Positions 47,601-58,115 of a stretch of DNA of 64,000 nucleotides are shown one piece after another. Below the pieces are notes generated by a model, which saw only the letters and a program-made list of their open reading frames with translations, was not told the origin of the DNA and did no database searches. Origin of the DNA: Dipteronia dyeriana. Lineage: Eukaryota > Streptophyta > Magnoliopsida > Sapindales > Sapindaceae. How positions within the stretch are numbered: position 1 is the first letter of the stretch; each line of letters begins with the position of its first letter. Made by a program: the position numbers and the translations under genes. The stretch spans positions 84,995,819 to 85,059,818 of the forward strand of contig CM065295.1 of NCBI GenBank assembly GCA_032871835.1, written 5' to 3'.

Positions 47601-50600
47601 GGATTTGGCAATTCCTTGAACATCAAATTCCACACAGAAAACACTAAATATTTGAAATCTCTTTATCATATCAACTTACGAATGACGAAACAATTGTGAT
47701 ATCATCAAATTTACCACTGTATTTCTTGTCAAGCATTTGTTTACTATTTGATAGAAAAAATTGGACAACATTCTATAATAATCAGATAAAAGGAAATACA
47801 TCCTGAAAATAACATTAAATACCAGCATTAATTATAACAAAGGTAGTTCCTAAGACCAAGAAAAGTGGCATACCTTCCAGCACCAACTTCACCCTCAAAC
47901 ACAAAAAGCTTTTGGCACATTGCTGTTAACAGAATACAATAACTTAATTGTGCAATAAATATAAGCATTAAAAGTATAGAACCACAAAAGGATATTCTCA
48001 TAGGCCAATTTTATATGCTACAAGTAGATTTACCAGAGAGAAAGGGGTGCGCCTTTACAATGGCATTTGACCTTCCTGAGGAAGTAATCTAAACAGTTTA
48101 TAAAAGATTAATGATCCATACAGTATAAGGTGTAGAAAGAAAGTTTATAAGTCACAACCAAGCAAAAAGAAAATATATATATATTTATTGTAATTCAACG
48201 TCACCATGATCTTTGCATTGTCATTGTCAGACATTTCTTTAGTGACATACACATCAACCACATAAGCTGTCTCACCATCCTCTGCAAGAGACATCAACAG
48301 GACATTGTCAGTGTAATTTTAATGATGGACATTGCATTTTTCAGACAGAAAGCAACCATCAAATCAAAAACTGATGATCGGTATGTAAATATGTTACAAT
48401 TACTTTCACAGGGCAAGAAAACAAGTTTCAGTTGATCCCTCACTATTTATTAATTGATGGAAACCAACTAGGAAGGTAGAGAAAGATGATAAATTTCACA
48501 TCCATACATCATTTCCTGTCATGGGATCATATAAATCTTACCAGAGTAACCCTGTTTCTTTGAAAACGTCTTATTTTCTATAAAGAGATGAATGTAAATG
48601 ACAGTCAAATCTTTAGGTAATGTAACATCCATGTCCAAGGAATGAAACAATCATGTAAATTCTTTACTTCCATTTTTCAAAAGAAACAAGATTTTATTGC
48701 TAAAAGAAATGTTTACACTATGCGATAGTGAACTAGTAAACCACCGTTTTTGATGTATTTGAAGGAGAGATTAGAACAAAAAAGAATCCTTAGATATTAG
48801 TTTAATAGAGAACCCCAAGTTAGGCAAATATACTGCAACAACAACAACAACAACAACAACAAAAAGATGTATCTTGGAATTTGTTAGCAACAGATGCCCA
48901 AGAAAAGGCAAAGAACCCAACTATCTCCCACATAAAAGAATCTATTTGCCCTACGAGTCTTCAAAAATCCCTTTTATATCTTTCTTTCCAAATAAAACGA
49001 TACAATGCTAGAATGATGCTCCTCCAAAAGAATGTAGCCTATTCAGTCCACCAAAAACACAAAAAATCAACCAAAAATATAGATAAATATGATTGCGGTA
49101 AAACCCACATCAACCTAGCCGTCTTGATGAGTCTAAAACACATAATCTTCTTATATACATATGAGTACGGACCATGGGTCAGTATGCGTAAATCAAACAT
49201 AGTAACACTGTATTTGATTGTTGAAATAACACAATTAGTAATATACTAATATACAAATTTATAATTATTTTCTCCCAACAACTGATGTAGTAATATTCCT
49301 CAACCAAAAAAAAAAAAACTGATGTATTATTAAGTGCTCAAAATATGAAAATCCAAATAACCTGTAAGGTTCTTCTCTAGTTTCTGGATATGCGATGGTA
49401 ATATAGTCGAACGAAGAATTATGACAGTGCCTTTTTGCAACCCTGCAAATCAATGAAGTTACATAATTAGAGAATCAACAAAGTGGCCGAGTTCTATATT
49501 AGCAGTTGCTTGAAATGTTTTGTAAACACCTTTTGATACACCTTCGTCTCCAAAGATTACATCATTGATCTGATCTTCATGGGATATAAGCACAACCAAA
49601 GCTACAGCATCTGCAGATGAAAATGAAAATGGGAATATTCAGAATCAATAGAATATAACCATAATGAAACTTTTTAAGTTACTATTTCTGAAAATATGAC
49701 ATATATGTTTGTTTTGATAATTGATATTATATTAACCAGAAGCTTTGCATATCAAGAATTACACTCTTAACATTTATAGGTCCTGAATTTGGCCTCAAGC
49801 CATCCCCTCACCAAAATGAACCTATGCAACAACAACATTACTGGTAATATGCGGTTCAGGTTGATAACTACAAGAACCAAAGGCATTGGATTGACCCTAG
49901 CTTGTATTATTGAAAACATCAAAATAGAATTCAATGGATAAAAGGGAAAAAATAAATAGAATCTAACCAGTGAATACCTTTCCCTGCCTCCTTAGGGCTG
50001 GCACATCGAATTCCCCCTAGCTTTAAAAACTCAACCACCAAAGGCTCGGATATCTGCAAATGAAAAAAAGCATTTAAACATGAAATTAGCACTTCCAACA
50101 AAATATCTCATTAAAACGTATCTGAAAGATCACACAGTTGATAGATGTGCCTAACACACACAAACAACAAGAGACAAGACGACAATCTACATGTCATTCT
50201 ATTTTATGAGTTTTAGAATCATTCCCGATTTAGGTGATTGAAAAAGAATCAAACATATCAAAGTTCATTAAGACCGAACCGCAACAAGAAACAAGACTCC
50301 ATCCCAATTCATTCAGGAAAATCAGTATCTTCCTCCCTTTTTTTTTCCTTCACGAAATTTGATTTTTTTTTTCTCTCTAGCCAAGTCACCCACATAAGCT
50401 TCTCAGCTCTTTTGCCTTGTCCAAAAGCAAAAAGTATGATCCGTGAGCAGATAACTTCAGATGCTTGAAGCACATTGAAATCCTGATAAAGTTGTGATCT
50501 TCGTGTTCTTATTTTTAGTCTTTCCTCGATTCATTTGCTTGTTAAGTTTGATATAGTGTTATAATCCCAATAGTTAATTATTGTAACATTTGACAATCCC

Positions 50601-50917
50601 AATAGTTAAGTTTAATATCGTGTTATAATATATCCCAATAGTTTGATATCTTTGACAGCCATTTATTATCGACAAACACGAGAATTCTAAACTGGGTTTA
50701 TTACAAAGTTCTCACTTTTACTTCACATGCATTACACAATCAAAGGGCCAAAAAAAATAAACGAAAACTGAATTGAATCGACAAGAGTCAACGAAAATGA
50801 AACCTCAAAAGCTTGGAGTTTGAAGCCAGAGCGAACCAGCAAAGCCGCCATTTCCAAGCTCAAGTCATCCAAACCCACGAACCCAACCACGAGACCATGA
50901 CCTTTATCAGACGCCAT
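29552..50917 (-). CDS. Four-module enzyme: two beta-hydroxyacid dehydrogenases, DUF1537 acid-sugar kinase, class II aldolase
   Basis: 42 exons sum to 4146 nt, 1381 residues, no internal stop: 50804-50917, 49978-50053, 49530-49610, 49362-49442, 48205-48281, 48034-48088, 47875-47923, 47433-47570, 46982-47060, 42200-42278, 42047-42093, 41685-41879, 41363-41438, 40191-40271, 40035-40115, 38942-39018, 38799-38853, 38656-38704, 38427-38564, 38205-38286, 38030-38108, 37286-37332, 36523-36734, 36191-36278, 35909-36028, 35687-35805, 35487-35559, 35262-35381, 34346-34414, 34071-34241, 33938-33985, 33546-33687, 33254-33351, 31892-32036, 31716-31804, 31534-31644, 31150-31224, 30737-30802, 30426-30614, 30230-30340, 29878-29958, 29552-29734. 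Modules: dehydrogenase-like 1 (about 1-292); dehydrogenase 2 (about 325-612; GFIGLGAMGFGMA, DAPVSGG, GVKMINQ); kinase (about 640-1110; LDDDPTGTQTVHD, RGDSTLRGHF, SYVPKTT, GPESRHPGVPY); aldolase (about 1110-1381; HFDHGTS, EAELGRLSGTEDD, NVHGKYP, LHGASGLS). Domain order is that of Arabidopsis At1g18270. Substrate not established; DUF1537 kinases in bacteria act on four-carbon acid sugars such as threonate. No targeting peptide evident. Confidence 0.93.
31326..31513. repeat. 107-bp tandem duplication with GT microsatellites (intron 36)
   Basis: TCAGTGTTCAAAAGAACAAAGTTTTC starts at 31326 and again at 31433, each copy followed by GAGATGGAGACT and a TGTG run. It lies just inside the intron between the exons 31534-31644 and 31150-31224, close to the 5' splice site. 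Confidence 0.85.
32342..32401. repeat. Perfect 30-bp tandem duplication (intron 33)
   Basis: ATTAAAACAGAAAATATAAC plus ten further bases is repeated exactly at 32342-32371 and 32372-32401 inside the long intron between exons 33254-33351 and 31892-32036. The identity implies a young duplication or strong slippage. Confidence 0.9.
35609..35649. repeat. Homopolymer of 41 G (poly-C on the transcribed strand), intron 26
   Basis: An uninterrupted G run ends at 35649, followed by T and GGG. It lies about 50 bp from the 3' splice site of exon 35487-35559, so in the transcript it is a C run near the acceptor. The Pro-rich frames over it are artefacts of the run. Confidence 0.85.
42554..42767 (-). repeat. 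3' LTR of the copia element
   Basis: 214 bp with intact TG...CA ends. On the minus strand it is preceded by the polypurine tract GCTTGAGGGGGAG (complement of 42768-42780). Confidence 0.9.
42912..43493 (-). pseudogene. copia RNase H
   Basis: Contains GRYQRLVGKLIYLSHTRPDI, then VYSDADWAGSVTDRRSTSGF and RSSAEAEFRAMAQG, all hallmarks of plant copia RNase H. The frame runs past the last conserved Asp (LLCDSQTAI) and ends with a frame change near 42940. The upstream RT module is missing. Confidence 0.9.
43540..45112 (-). pseudogene. copia integrase and start of the RT region (truncated)
   Basis: The GAG-pre-integrase motif LWHYRLGHPS lies near 44930-44960. The integrase core has LRTDNGREF (second catalytic Asp) near 44570-44600 and TPQQNGISERKNRHILE (Glu) near 44470-44520. 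A frame break lies near 44640-44900. After a Ser/Pro-rich linker, 43540-43640 encodes the segment preceding RT (YPIGKYVNYEGLSKRHRGFIA), and then the reading stops: the RT catalytic part is absent. Confidence 0.85.
45153..46376 (-). pseudogene. copia gag and protease
   Basis: ATG at 46376 on the minus strand. The gag core (LTGRNYLQWSQPV, then WEGVKETYSHKDN) runs to about 45900, where an in-frame stop or frame break occurs near 45897. The second part includes a CCHC knuckle (CDHCRKPGHLKEKCW, about 45640-45685) and the protease site WIVDSGASDHMTG (about 45370-45410). The layout is typical of plant copia elements of about 4.5-5 kb. Confidence 0.88.
46626..46637 (-). other. Primer-binding site of the copia element
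   Basis: The minus strand reads TGGTATCAGAGC directly beside the 5' LTR, complementary to initiator tRNA-Met. Confidence 0.9.
46638..46852 (-). repeat. 5' LTR of the copia element
   Basis: 215 bp, matching 42554-42767 with about twelve differences. Its inner end reads (minus) CTTTCATA where the other copy has CTTTCACA, so the terminal CA is mutated. Confidence 0.9.
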
Positions 50918-52480
50918 TGCTTGTTGCAGAGAACGAGAGAGAGTGAATCAAACGAAACTCAGCAGAAGTCCACTTGTTCTCTGTTTTTTTTTTAAATAAA
51001 ATTCCAAATACAGAGAGAGTCAGAAAGATGAATTTGATCGCGGGTCTTGTTGCAGTTCTTATTACTAATTTTACAAGAAATTCTTGAGAAACTCTACAGT
51101 ACATTTCGGTGTACGTATCCGGTATTTAAAAACATGCGAATAGTCACAAATGATTGGCTATCTATTTCACGTATTAATAGGATTGATGCATTGAATTAGT
51201 GTTGGTGTGTAACTTTTGTTGTCACGTTTTCAATTTGCAGCACAGTTGATGAGACATACACGCTCGAGAGTGTAGATGAACATGCACTCGCTTGAAAAAA
51301 TATTTAAAAAAAAAACATATATTTATTAAGACATTGCTTGGGTACGTCAGTACCCAACTATAATCAATGGTTGGTTGCAACGTAATCCAAAGCAATGATA
51401 AAATTGTAAAAAAAATTAAAAAGTTTTTATCACGTGACAACACCCTATTAGAAAATCAGTATAGTTAGATATTGACCGATCAGTACCCAAACTTTTTCCT
51501 ATTTATTATATTTCAATTTCTAAGCATATACAACAGCTGGCACAGCAAAAAAAAAAAAGCTTTAATTGGAATATAGGAGGTTGGTGCCTGCATGGGCATG
51601 AATTATCAACTTTCATCTAAACATTTTTTCTTCTTTTTTTCTTCTCGTGTATTCTAAATTAATTCGACTCTAATTTAAAGAAGATTAATAAAATGGTATA
51701 TCTTACAAATCATTTAAACATATTATAGTCTGATATATAATTAATTCTAAATTTAAAATTCTATTTAATTTTTTTAATTTTTTAAAAATTAAAAAAAAAT
51801 CAATAAATTTAACTAATACATTGAAAAAAAAAATCTCTTGTCGGATTGCTTCCTTATATATTTTCCCTTTTCTTGTTGTTCAAAATTGAATAATTTTATT
51901 TACTATTTAAAAAATTAATGTTATTTTATCTAAATTTGATATATTGGTATCCAAATGATATGCATCACTGATACAATATACATTATTTAAATGAATAGAT
52001 TATATTAATGCTATCGGATTTGAACATTAAATTTAGATAAAATAATATTATTGTTTAAAATTATAAAAATCAACAAATACTTGTACTAAATTTAATATAT
52101 ACTATATTTTATACTAAATTGTAACATGTCAAATTTAGTATAGCGTTTGGCATTGTATTAAAGCATTTTTTATTTTTATTTTATGAGATATTCTATATTA
52201 AATTATAACAAATAGCATCGTATCGGATATACCAATATATAGTATCGGCTATATTAATCTAAAATTTTAAGCTAAATTATATGATTTCAATATGTGCATA
52301 ATTATTTACTCCTAATTCGTATATTATCATTTATTTTGATTTATTTGTTCATCCTCATTTGAGAATTAAAAGCGAACGGAATGATAGATAATGGAATCAC
52401 AAATTTGATTGGAAGAGATACGATGAATTGAATAGATTAGTTTTAAAAAATAATAATAATAATAATAATAATAACAATAA
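50918..52480. other. 5' flank of the fusion-enzyme gene, then gene-poor AT-rich DNA
   Basis: The first ~190 bp upstream of the ATG at 50917 presumably hold the 5' UTR and promoter of the minus-strand gene. No clear TATA box was assigned. From about 51110 the sequence is AT-rich without frames of interest; an AAT microsatellite occurs at about 52449-52478. Confidence 0.5.
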
Positions 52481-52489
52481 GATCATCTT

Positions 52490-52630
52490 TCATTAAGAAG
52501 AAGCACTAGTACAACTTGGCCACTCATTGAGCCAAATTCTATCTTCCATGGAGGAGAGAGCTACACAAGCAAGAAAATGGTCCACCCCATTTTCTACGTC
52601 TTCACATTTAAAGACTTCAACCTAAAAAAA
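52490..52630 (-). pseudogene. Possible LINE remnant (C-terminal RNase H-like tail)
   Basis: The minus strand reads FKCEDVENGVDHFLACVAL followed by WLNEWPSC and a stop. The spacing of N-x-x-D-x-x-A-x-x-A-L is reminiscent of the C-terminal RNase H-like (RVT_3) domain of plant LINE proteins. Very short, so only tentative. Confidence 0.3.
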
Positions 52631-52853
52631 AAAAAAATCACTGCCGACAAATAAATAATAATAATAATAAGTTTATTACTTGTGTCGGGGCTGGGTGTTG
52701 TTTTCATGATGAGTGAACACATTCTTGCGATTTGCGAGTAGGGACGACGAAAACTTTGTTTTTTAACTTTTAAGTCAAAACTTACGTGGAAACGACGAGG
52801 AAGACTCTAAAATTGTGATTTTGTTTTGGATAATATTCAATCACTTTTGGATC

Positions 52854-53758
52854 TAAGGTTCAATTTGGTATTATTTTTCCAATTGTTTTTGTAATCAAAA
52901 GTGATTTCGGATCAAAGATAAAGTGTTTGGTAAAATTATGGGAAAGTGCTTTTGGTCACTTTTAGTTTCTCCCAACTGAGTTTTTGAGAAGCTACAAATA
53001 TATGCTTTTGGATTTTAGCTTCTTCTTTTAGAAAACGCGCTGCAGTAATATTAAATGAAATTTTACCAACTTTTCAACTTTATCTTTGCCTTTAACGAAA
53101 TTTACCAAAAGTACGAAAAAACTCATATAATATGTTTCATAGCGTTATGTTTGATAGTTTTCGTTTATATAATATATCATTTTGGGTTTATATAATTTAT
53201 TTAAAATTTTCAATGATATTTGTTTGGTATATTGTACAAAATTATACCATAATTATACCGTATAAAATTATATCATAACTGTACAAAATTGTTTTGTCTT
53301 ATATTGCTATACAAAAAAAAATGTTGTCATAACTGTACAAAAAATGAGACTAATTAATTCAATAAAGTAGAATAAAAAATAAAAAAAATAAAAAAATAAA
53401 AAAAAATAAAGAAATGCGACTAATTAATTCAATAACGTATAATAAAAAATGGGGCTAATTAATTCAATAAAGTACCATAGTTATATAACACTTAACACTA
53501 AGCATAAATAAAAAATATATATAAATTATAATATCATTTAAATGTCTATGTCCTTTTAGTAATTTTACACACTCACAACACTTTTTACTTCAGTTTATCA
53601 AATACATTGAAAATGATTTTAGTTCTCACAACACTTTTAAAAATCAGTTTACCAAACACTGAGCTGATTCTTCCCATAGCAATTCCAAAAATAATTCCCC
53701 CCACAACAATTCCAAAAGCACTTCTCTCCACAGCACAACAATGTCAAACTGGGCCTAA
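52854..53758. mobile_element. Probable non-autonomous TIR element, diverged ends
   Basis: Left end TAAGGTTCAATTTGGTATT against complement of right end TTAGGCCCAGTTTGACATT (about 13 of 19 match). A second inverted block GTGTTTGGTAAA occurs inside both ends (about 52928 and 53650). A clear target duplication was not found. The right side is followed by CATGAAT repeats at 53761-53786. Confidence 0.4.
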
Positions 53759-53786
53759 GTCATGAATCATGAATCATGAATCATGA

Positions 53787-54614
53787 TATATTAAATTGTA
53801 AGATGTTCGGTCACATTACATTTCAAGAAGATTTTGTTTTTATATAGTCTCGTTCTGATCTGTGTGTATTGATGTAACTTATATCAGTAGACTGTATGTG
53901 GATCACTGATTATAGAGAAGATTTGACGATTACTGAATCAAAGTATGTAAATCTAATGATCAACATTCAACGCATTGATAAAGTTATATATAAGAGATCC
54001 ATTATAACCTGTAATTTGTCTCACACATCTATACCATAAGGTTATGGATACAAGTCTACCATATATCCTAAATTTCAAATTATTGTAATATTATATATAT
54101 ATTAACACAAAGTAAGTAGTTTGATAAAATCTATCGATTTTAATAATATTATTATTTTTGTATATGAAATGTTTCATAAAATTTATTTGTAAATACAATT
54201 TGAAAAAAATAAATCATACACTACAGCTCTTTTTTGTCCTAATTTTGTTGAATGTGAAACACCTAAATAATAGGATAAATGGAAAAAAAAATAGTTGTAG
54301 AAAAATTTCAATTTAGATTTACAAGTAGATTTCGTTAAATTTTACGTCCAAACAAATTTTGATAAAAAATTATAGATTTCGTGAAAGGGTCTAAGAAAGC
54401 TATCGTGTCAATAAAAATATATAAATTTAAATTCAAAATAATTTTTATTTGAGAAATCAGAAATGTTAAGAACATCGTTAAAATTCACATTTTAAAAATC
54501 ATAACATTGGAACTAAAAGTGTAGCGATTCTATTTAAAGTCGTGTGTTTAAAACTCACTCATGTATTATGTATACTTCTTATTAAAACGTATGACGTGTA
54601 AACTGTGTATTCAT
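53787..54614. other. No gene: AT-rich spacer
   Basis: No convincing frame, repeat or element end was seen until the target duplication of the hAT element at 54607. Confidence 0.5.
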
Positions 54615-54823
54615 TAATGCTGTAAATTTGAAGTGGCCCGGCCCATTAGGCTCGGCCTGCTTGGGTCCGTTTTCAAAAACGGGTTGGGGCCTGGTCCGGC
54701 ACGTACCGGTCTGCCTCAGACGGGCCGTGCCGGACCGTTTGGCGAGCCTAACGGGCTTGGTCCGGCAGACCTGATCCATAATCATTTTAAATTCGATTTT
54801 TTCAAATTAAGTTTGTTTGAATT

Positions 54824-54865
54824 TAGGGTTTAGGGTTTAGGGTTTAGGGTTTAGGGTTTAGAGTT
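54824..54865 (+). repeat. Short interstitial TTTAGGG (plant telomere-type) array
   Basis: Five to six copies of TTTAGGG, the Arabidopsis-type telomere unit, decay to TTTAGAG at the right edge. It lies within the hAT element, not at a chromosome end. Confidence 0.85.
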
Positions 54866-55039
54866 TAGAATTTCAATTCTAAAAATGAATAAAGAAAATG
54901 AACAATTTTTTATTTATTTAATTTTTTTCCCTTATGGAATTAAGTATTGCATATTTACATAATTGCCTCATTAAAAACCTTACTAAGAAAAACTTTGTGA
55001 GATAAAAACTTGGTAAGGGAAAAAGAGTGCAATCGTATT

Positions 55040-56868
55040 ACATCTTACAACTTACAACAAATCAAACTCTTCCTTGTCTTCAAGAGCATCAAACTGTGAT
55101 TCATGGTACCTAATCAGTTCGGTACAAGAAGATGGCACAGATCTTTGCCCAGAAGAAGTACTTGTTGATTTGTCCTTTTTTTTGTCGTTTCATAAGGCTC
55201 CAACTTGTTTGCTTCGGTTTTGTCTCTGGTTGTGTTTATTGGGGGGGTGTCAATGTTGTCAAACTTGCTATCATAAATACGAAAAATCTCAAACAAGTTG
55301 GTTCGAATGTCAGTAATTTGTTTTGAAAAATCTATTGACAAATTAGTATCAATAAACTCAAGCAAAAATTATAAACCATATAATTTAACCTTAGGATCTA
55401 CTATAACACTTAAGGCAAAAAGTAGAGGAATGTTAGCCCAATATTTTTTCAATTTTGTCTCCATGACAACAATTGCAGCGCCTAGATGTTCATCTTCTCT
55501 ATAACTGTTTAACACTTCAGACATTTTCATTATCTGATGGATTGCCTGGGAAGATGTGGGGTAATAGACCCCGGAAAGAGTTACAGTGACATTGTAAGAA
55601 ATCTTTAAAATTTGAACAAAAACCATTGTCACATACCAATCGTCTGTGGTAAATGTTTTTGCTTCAGGATGACTTGTTTTGGGCAATTCATGATATAAAA
55701 ACGTGTAATTGTTGTATCATATTCCAAACAATTCTCCAACATTAAATAAGTAGAGTTCCACCTTACAGGCATATCACTTTGGAATCGTCGGGGTTTGAGA
55801 CTGTTTAATTTACAGTGTCTTTTGAATTCACTGAATCTATTATTAGAACTATAAATCCAATAAATGGCATCTCTGATGCGATCTATTTGGTCGCTTACTT
55901 GCTTTAAACCAATCTGTACAACCAAATTTATAATATGACATGCACACCATTGATGAATAAATAACCTCCATCTTGCGGGATATTTATTGCAACAAACAAT
56001 GCAACAGAGCTAGTATTTGCATATGCATTATCTAATGTGATCGAAAGGATGTGATACGTGATTTCATAAGTTTATAAAACATAAATAATGACATTAAAAA
56101 CATTTCCTGCGGTATGTGTAAAATTCATAGGACGAAAACCAATAATTATTTTTGTTATCCTCCAGACATAATCTAAATAGTGTCCGGTGACACATAAATA
56201 GTCATTTGGAACATGCATTCCAAATATCAGAAGTTAAATGTAACAAAGACACTTAAATGTTGTATTTTAGCAATCAAGTCATCTCTGTGGGTTTCAAACA
56301 ATCTTATCAATTCATTTCTAGTGGTGAATATAGAAACATGTTCAAATTGGGGGTTATATGCAGATGTGATTAATTCTTTATAAAATGGACTCTCACCAAC
56401 ACTGATCGGTTGATCAGTTTGTACAATGTATCGTGCCAAGCACTATCTAACGTGCATGGCGTCGAATTGTCACGTCGTAACGGACCCGTCTGGGTGCCGT
56501 TGTAGTTGTGTTTGGGTTGTAGTGTCTACCTATCTATGAACAGGCATACATTTGTGCATATGCCTTCTCAAATGTCCGGTTCCATTCCTACTTGTGACAT
56601 AATCCTTAAGATAAAACTTACATTTAGCTCTGGGTCCGGACGTCCCGTATGGGAGTGTCATTTGGACTATATTGAAACACTGTCACACATCTGATGTTAA
56701 TTTTATGGGACGTAATATTGGTGTAACGGCGGAATCAGAAGGTACCGCTTGAGTATGGGTCAGCTCCGAAATATCAAATTCATCGTTGAGTATGTTCAAA
56801 CCGTCCTGAAAATAAGGTTGCTGATTATGATCCATTTTCTGAAGTAAAAATATGAGCACTATATTCAT
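55040..56868 (-). pseudogene. hAT transposase (BED finger, RNase H-fold core; C-terminal dimerisation domain missing)
   Basis: The N-terminal acidic piece starts near 56868 or the internal ATG at 56835. A BED-finger relic follows (about 56580-56650; NGTGHLRRHMHKC with the second Cys of the first pair lost). The core includes VRWNSTYLMLENCLEYD (about 55710-55770), a hallmark of plant hAT (RICESLEEPER-type) proteins, and KKYWANIPLL with VDPKVKLYGL (about 55375-55450). The C-terminus reads ELIRYHESQFDALEDKEEFD near 55060-55120 and then stops, so the hAT dimerisation domain is absent. At least five frame breaks. Confidence 0.82.
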
Positions 56869-56879
56869 TAATAGTCAAA

Positions 56880-57500
56880 TTAAAAATCAATATTTACTAA
56901 CAAAATATTCTTAAATTAATTAATACCCTTAACAATCTTAATTTACTAACAATAATTAATAAAAATAATACGACACTTCAAAATATTATTTTACATAAAA
57001 AAAAAATAAACAACTACACTAAAAATTCATAATCTACTAACAAAAAATATTAAATTCACTACTACAAATTAAATTGATAAATTTACTAACAACAAATATT
57101 AAATTAAATACTACACATAAAAATCTTAATTTTCTAATAAAACTTATTAAAATTAACTACTACACTTAAAATTCATAATATACTAACAAAAAAATATTAA
57201 AATAAAAAACTACACTCAAAATTCATAATTTATTAACAAAAAATATTAAACTTAACTATTACACTTAACATTCATAATTTACTTATTAAAAAAAATTAAA
57301 TTCAATAATACAAATTAAATTTCTAAATTTACTAATAACAAATATTAATATTACTACTAAACTTAAAAATATTAATATACTAAACAAATAATATTAACAT
57401 TAATGCACAAAAATTGATAAACTAACTAACTAAATAAAAATGTTTTCATTTAGTAACTACAGTCTAAACATAAAATTATAAATTTACTATCAAAAAATGT
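56880..57500. repeat. Degenerate AT-rich tandem repeat upstream of the hAT transposase
   Basis: About ten imperfect units of 50-60 bp with the pattern CTACACTTAAAATTCATAATTTACTAACAAAAAATATTAAA. On the minus strand they lie in the 5' leader of the transposase. Confidence 0.75.
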
Positions 57501-58115
57501 CTCAACAAAAGTAATAAAAAAATTGTACCTTTAAAATTTGGTATGTTTGTGGAAAATTTAGAAAATTTTATAGAGAGAGTAATAATGAAATTGAATGAAA
57601 AATTGTAGGGAATTAAATAATGTAGAGCTTGAGATTTGAGAGAATGAGATATTGAAAGAATGATAGAGATAGTGAATGGAAAATGAAATGGATGAAAGTA
57701 TTTATAGAAAAATTTGATTTGTGGGTCAAAATTAAATTTGGAAGATGTTAGGGTTTTTTTTTGTAAATTTTAGAGTCTCCAACGGCTGGAATTCAAAATT
57801 CAGTTATTGCCTGACGTCAGCCAACGGTTGGATTTTGAATTTCAACCGTTGGAGGGAATATGTTTTTTTTTATAAAAAAAACAAACAAACCGTCGAATAC
57901 GCCAATCCGACGTGCCGTTCCACTAGCCTAGCCCACCGGCTAAGCGTGCCGTGATGGGCCGACCCGTCGGACCTGGTACCAGCGGCCTGTCACGTACCGG
58001 GCTTCGGTCTGGTCTACCTCCTTTACGAGTCGTGCTTGGCATGACCCGTTTTCCTTCACGAACCACACGAATGGTCTGTCTTGGGTCGGTCCATAATTAC
58101 AGCACTAGTATTCAC

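Larger units (their letters stand above)
54615..58107 (-). mobile_element. hAT element with degenerate transposase
   Basis: The ends read TAATGCTGTAAATT (left) and, complemented, TAGTGCTGTAATT (right). They are flanked by GTATTCAT (54607-54614) and GTATTCAC (58108-58115), an 8-bp duplication with one transition. GC-rich subterminal regions (54630-54780 and 57890-58095) carry GGCCCG/CGGGCC motifs in both orientations. The minus-strand transposase lies between. A TTTAGGG array (about 54824-54865) sits inside the left end. Confidence 0.85.

Noticed and set aside
54633..54833. Gly/Pro-rich frames at the hAT left end
   Set aside because: They translate the GC-rich subterminal region, overlap on both strands, and have no counterpart in transposases.
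54824..54865. True telomere or chromosome-end signal
   Set aside because: Only five to six units, located within a hAT element with its own target duplication.
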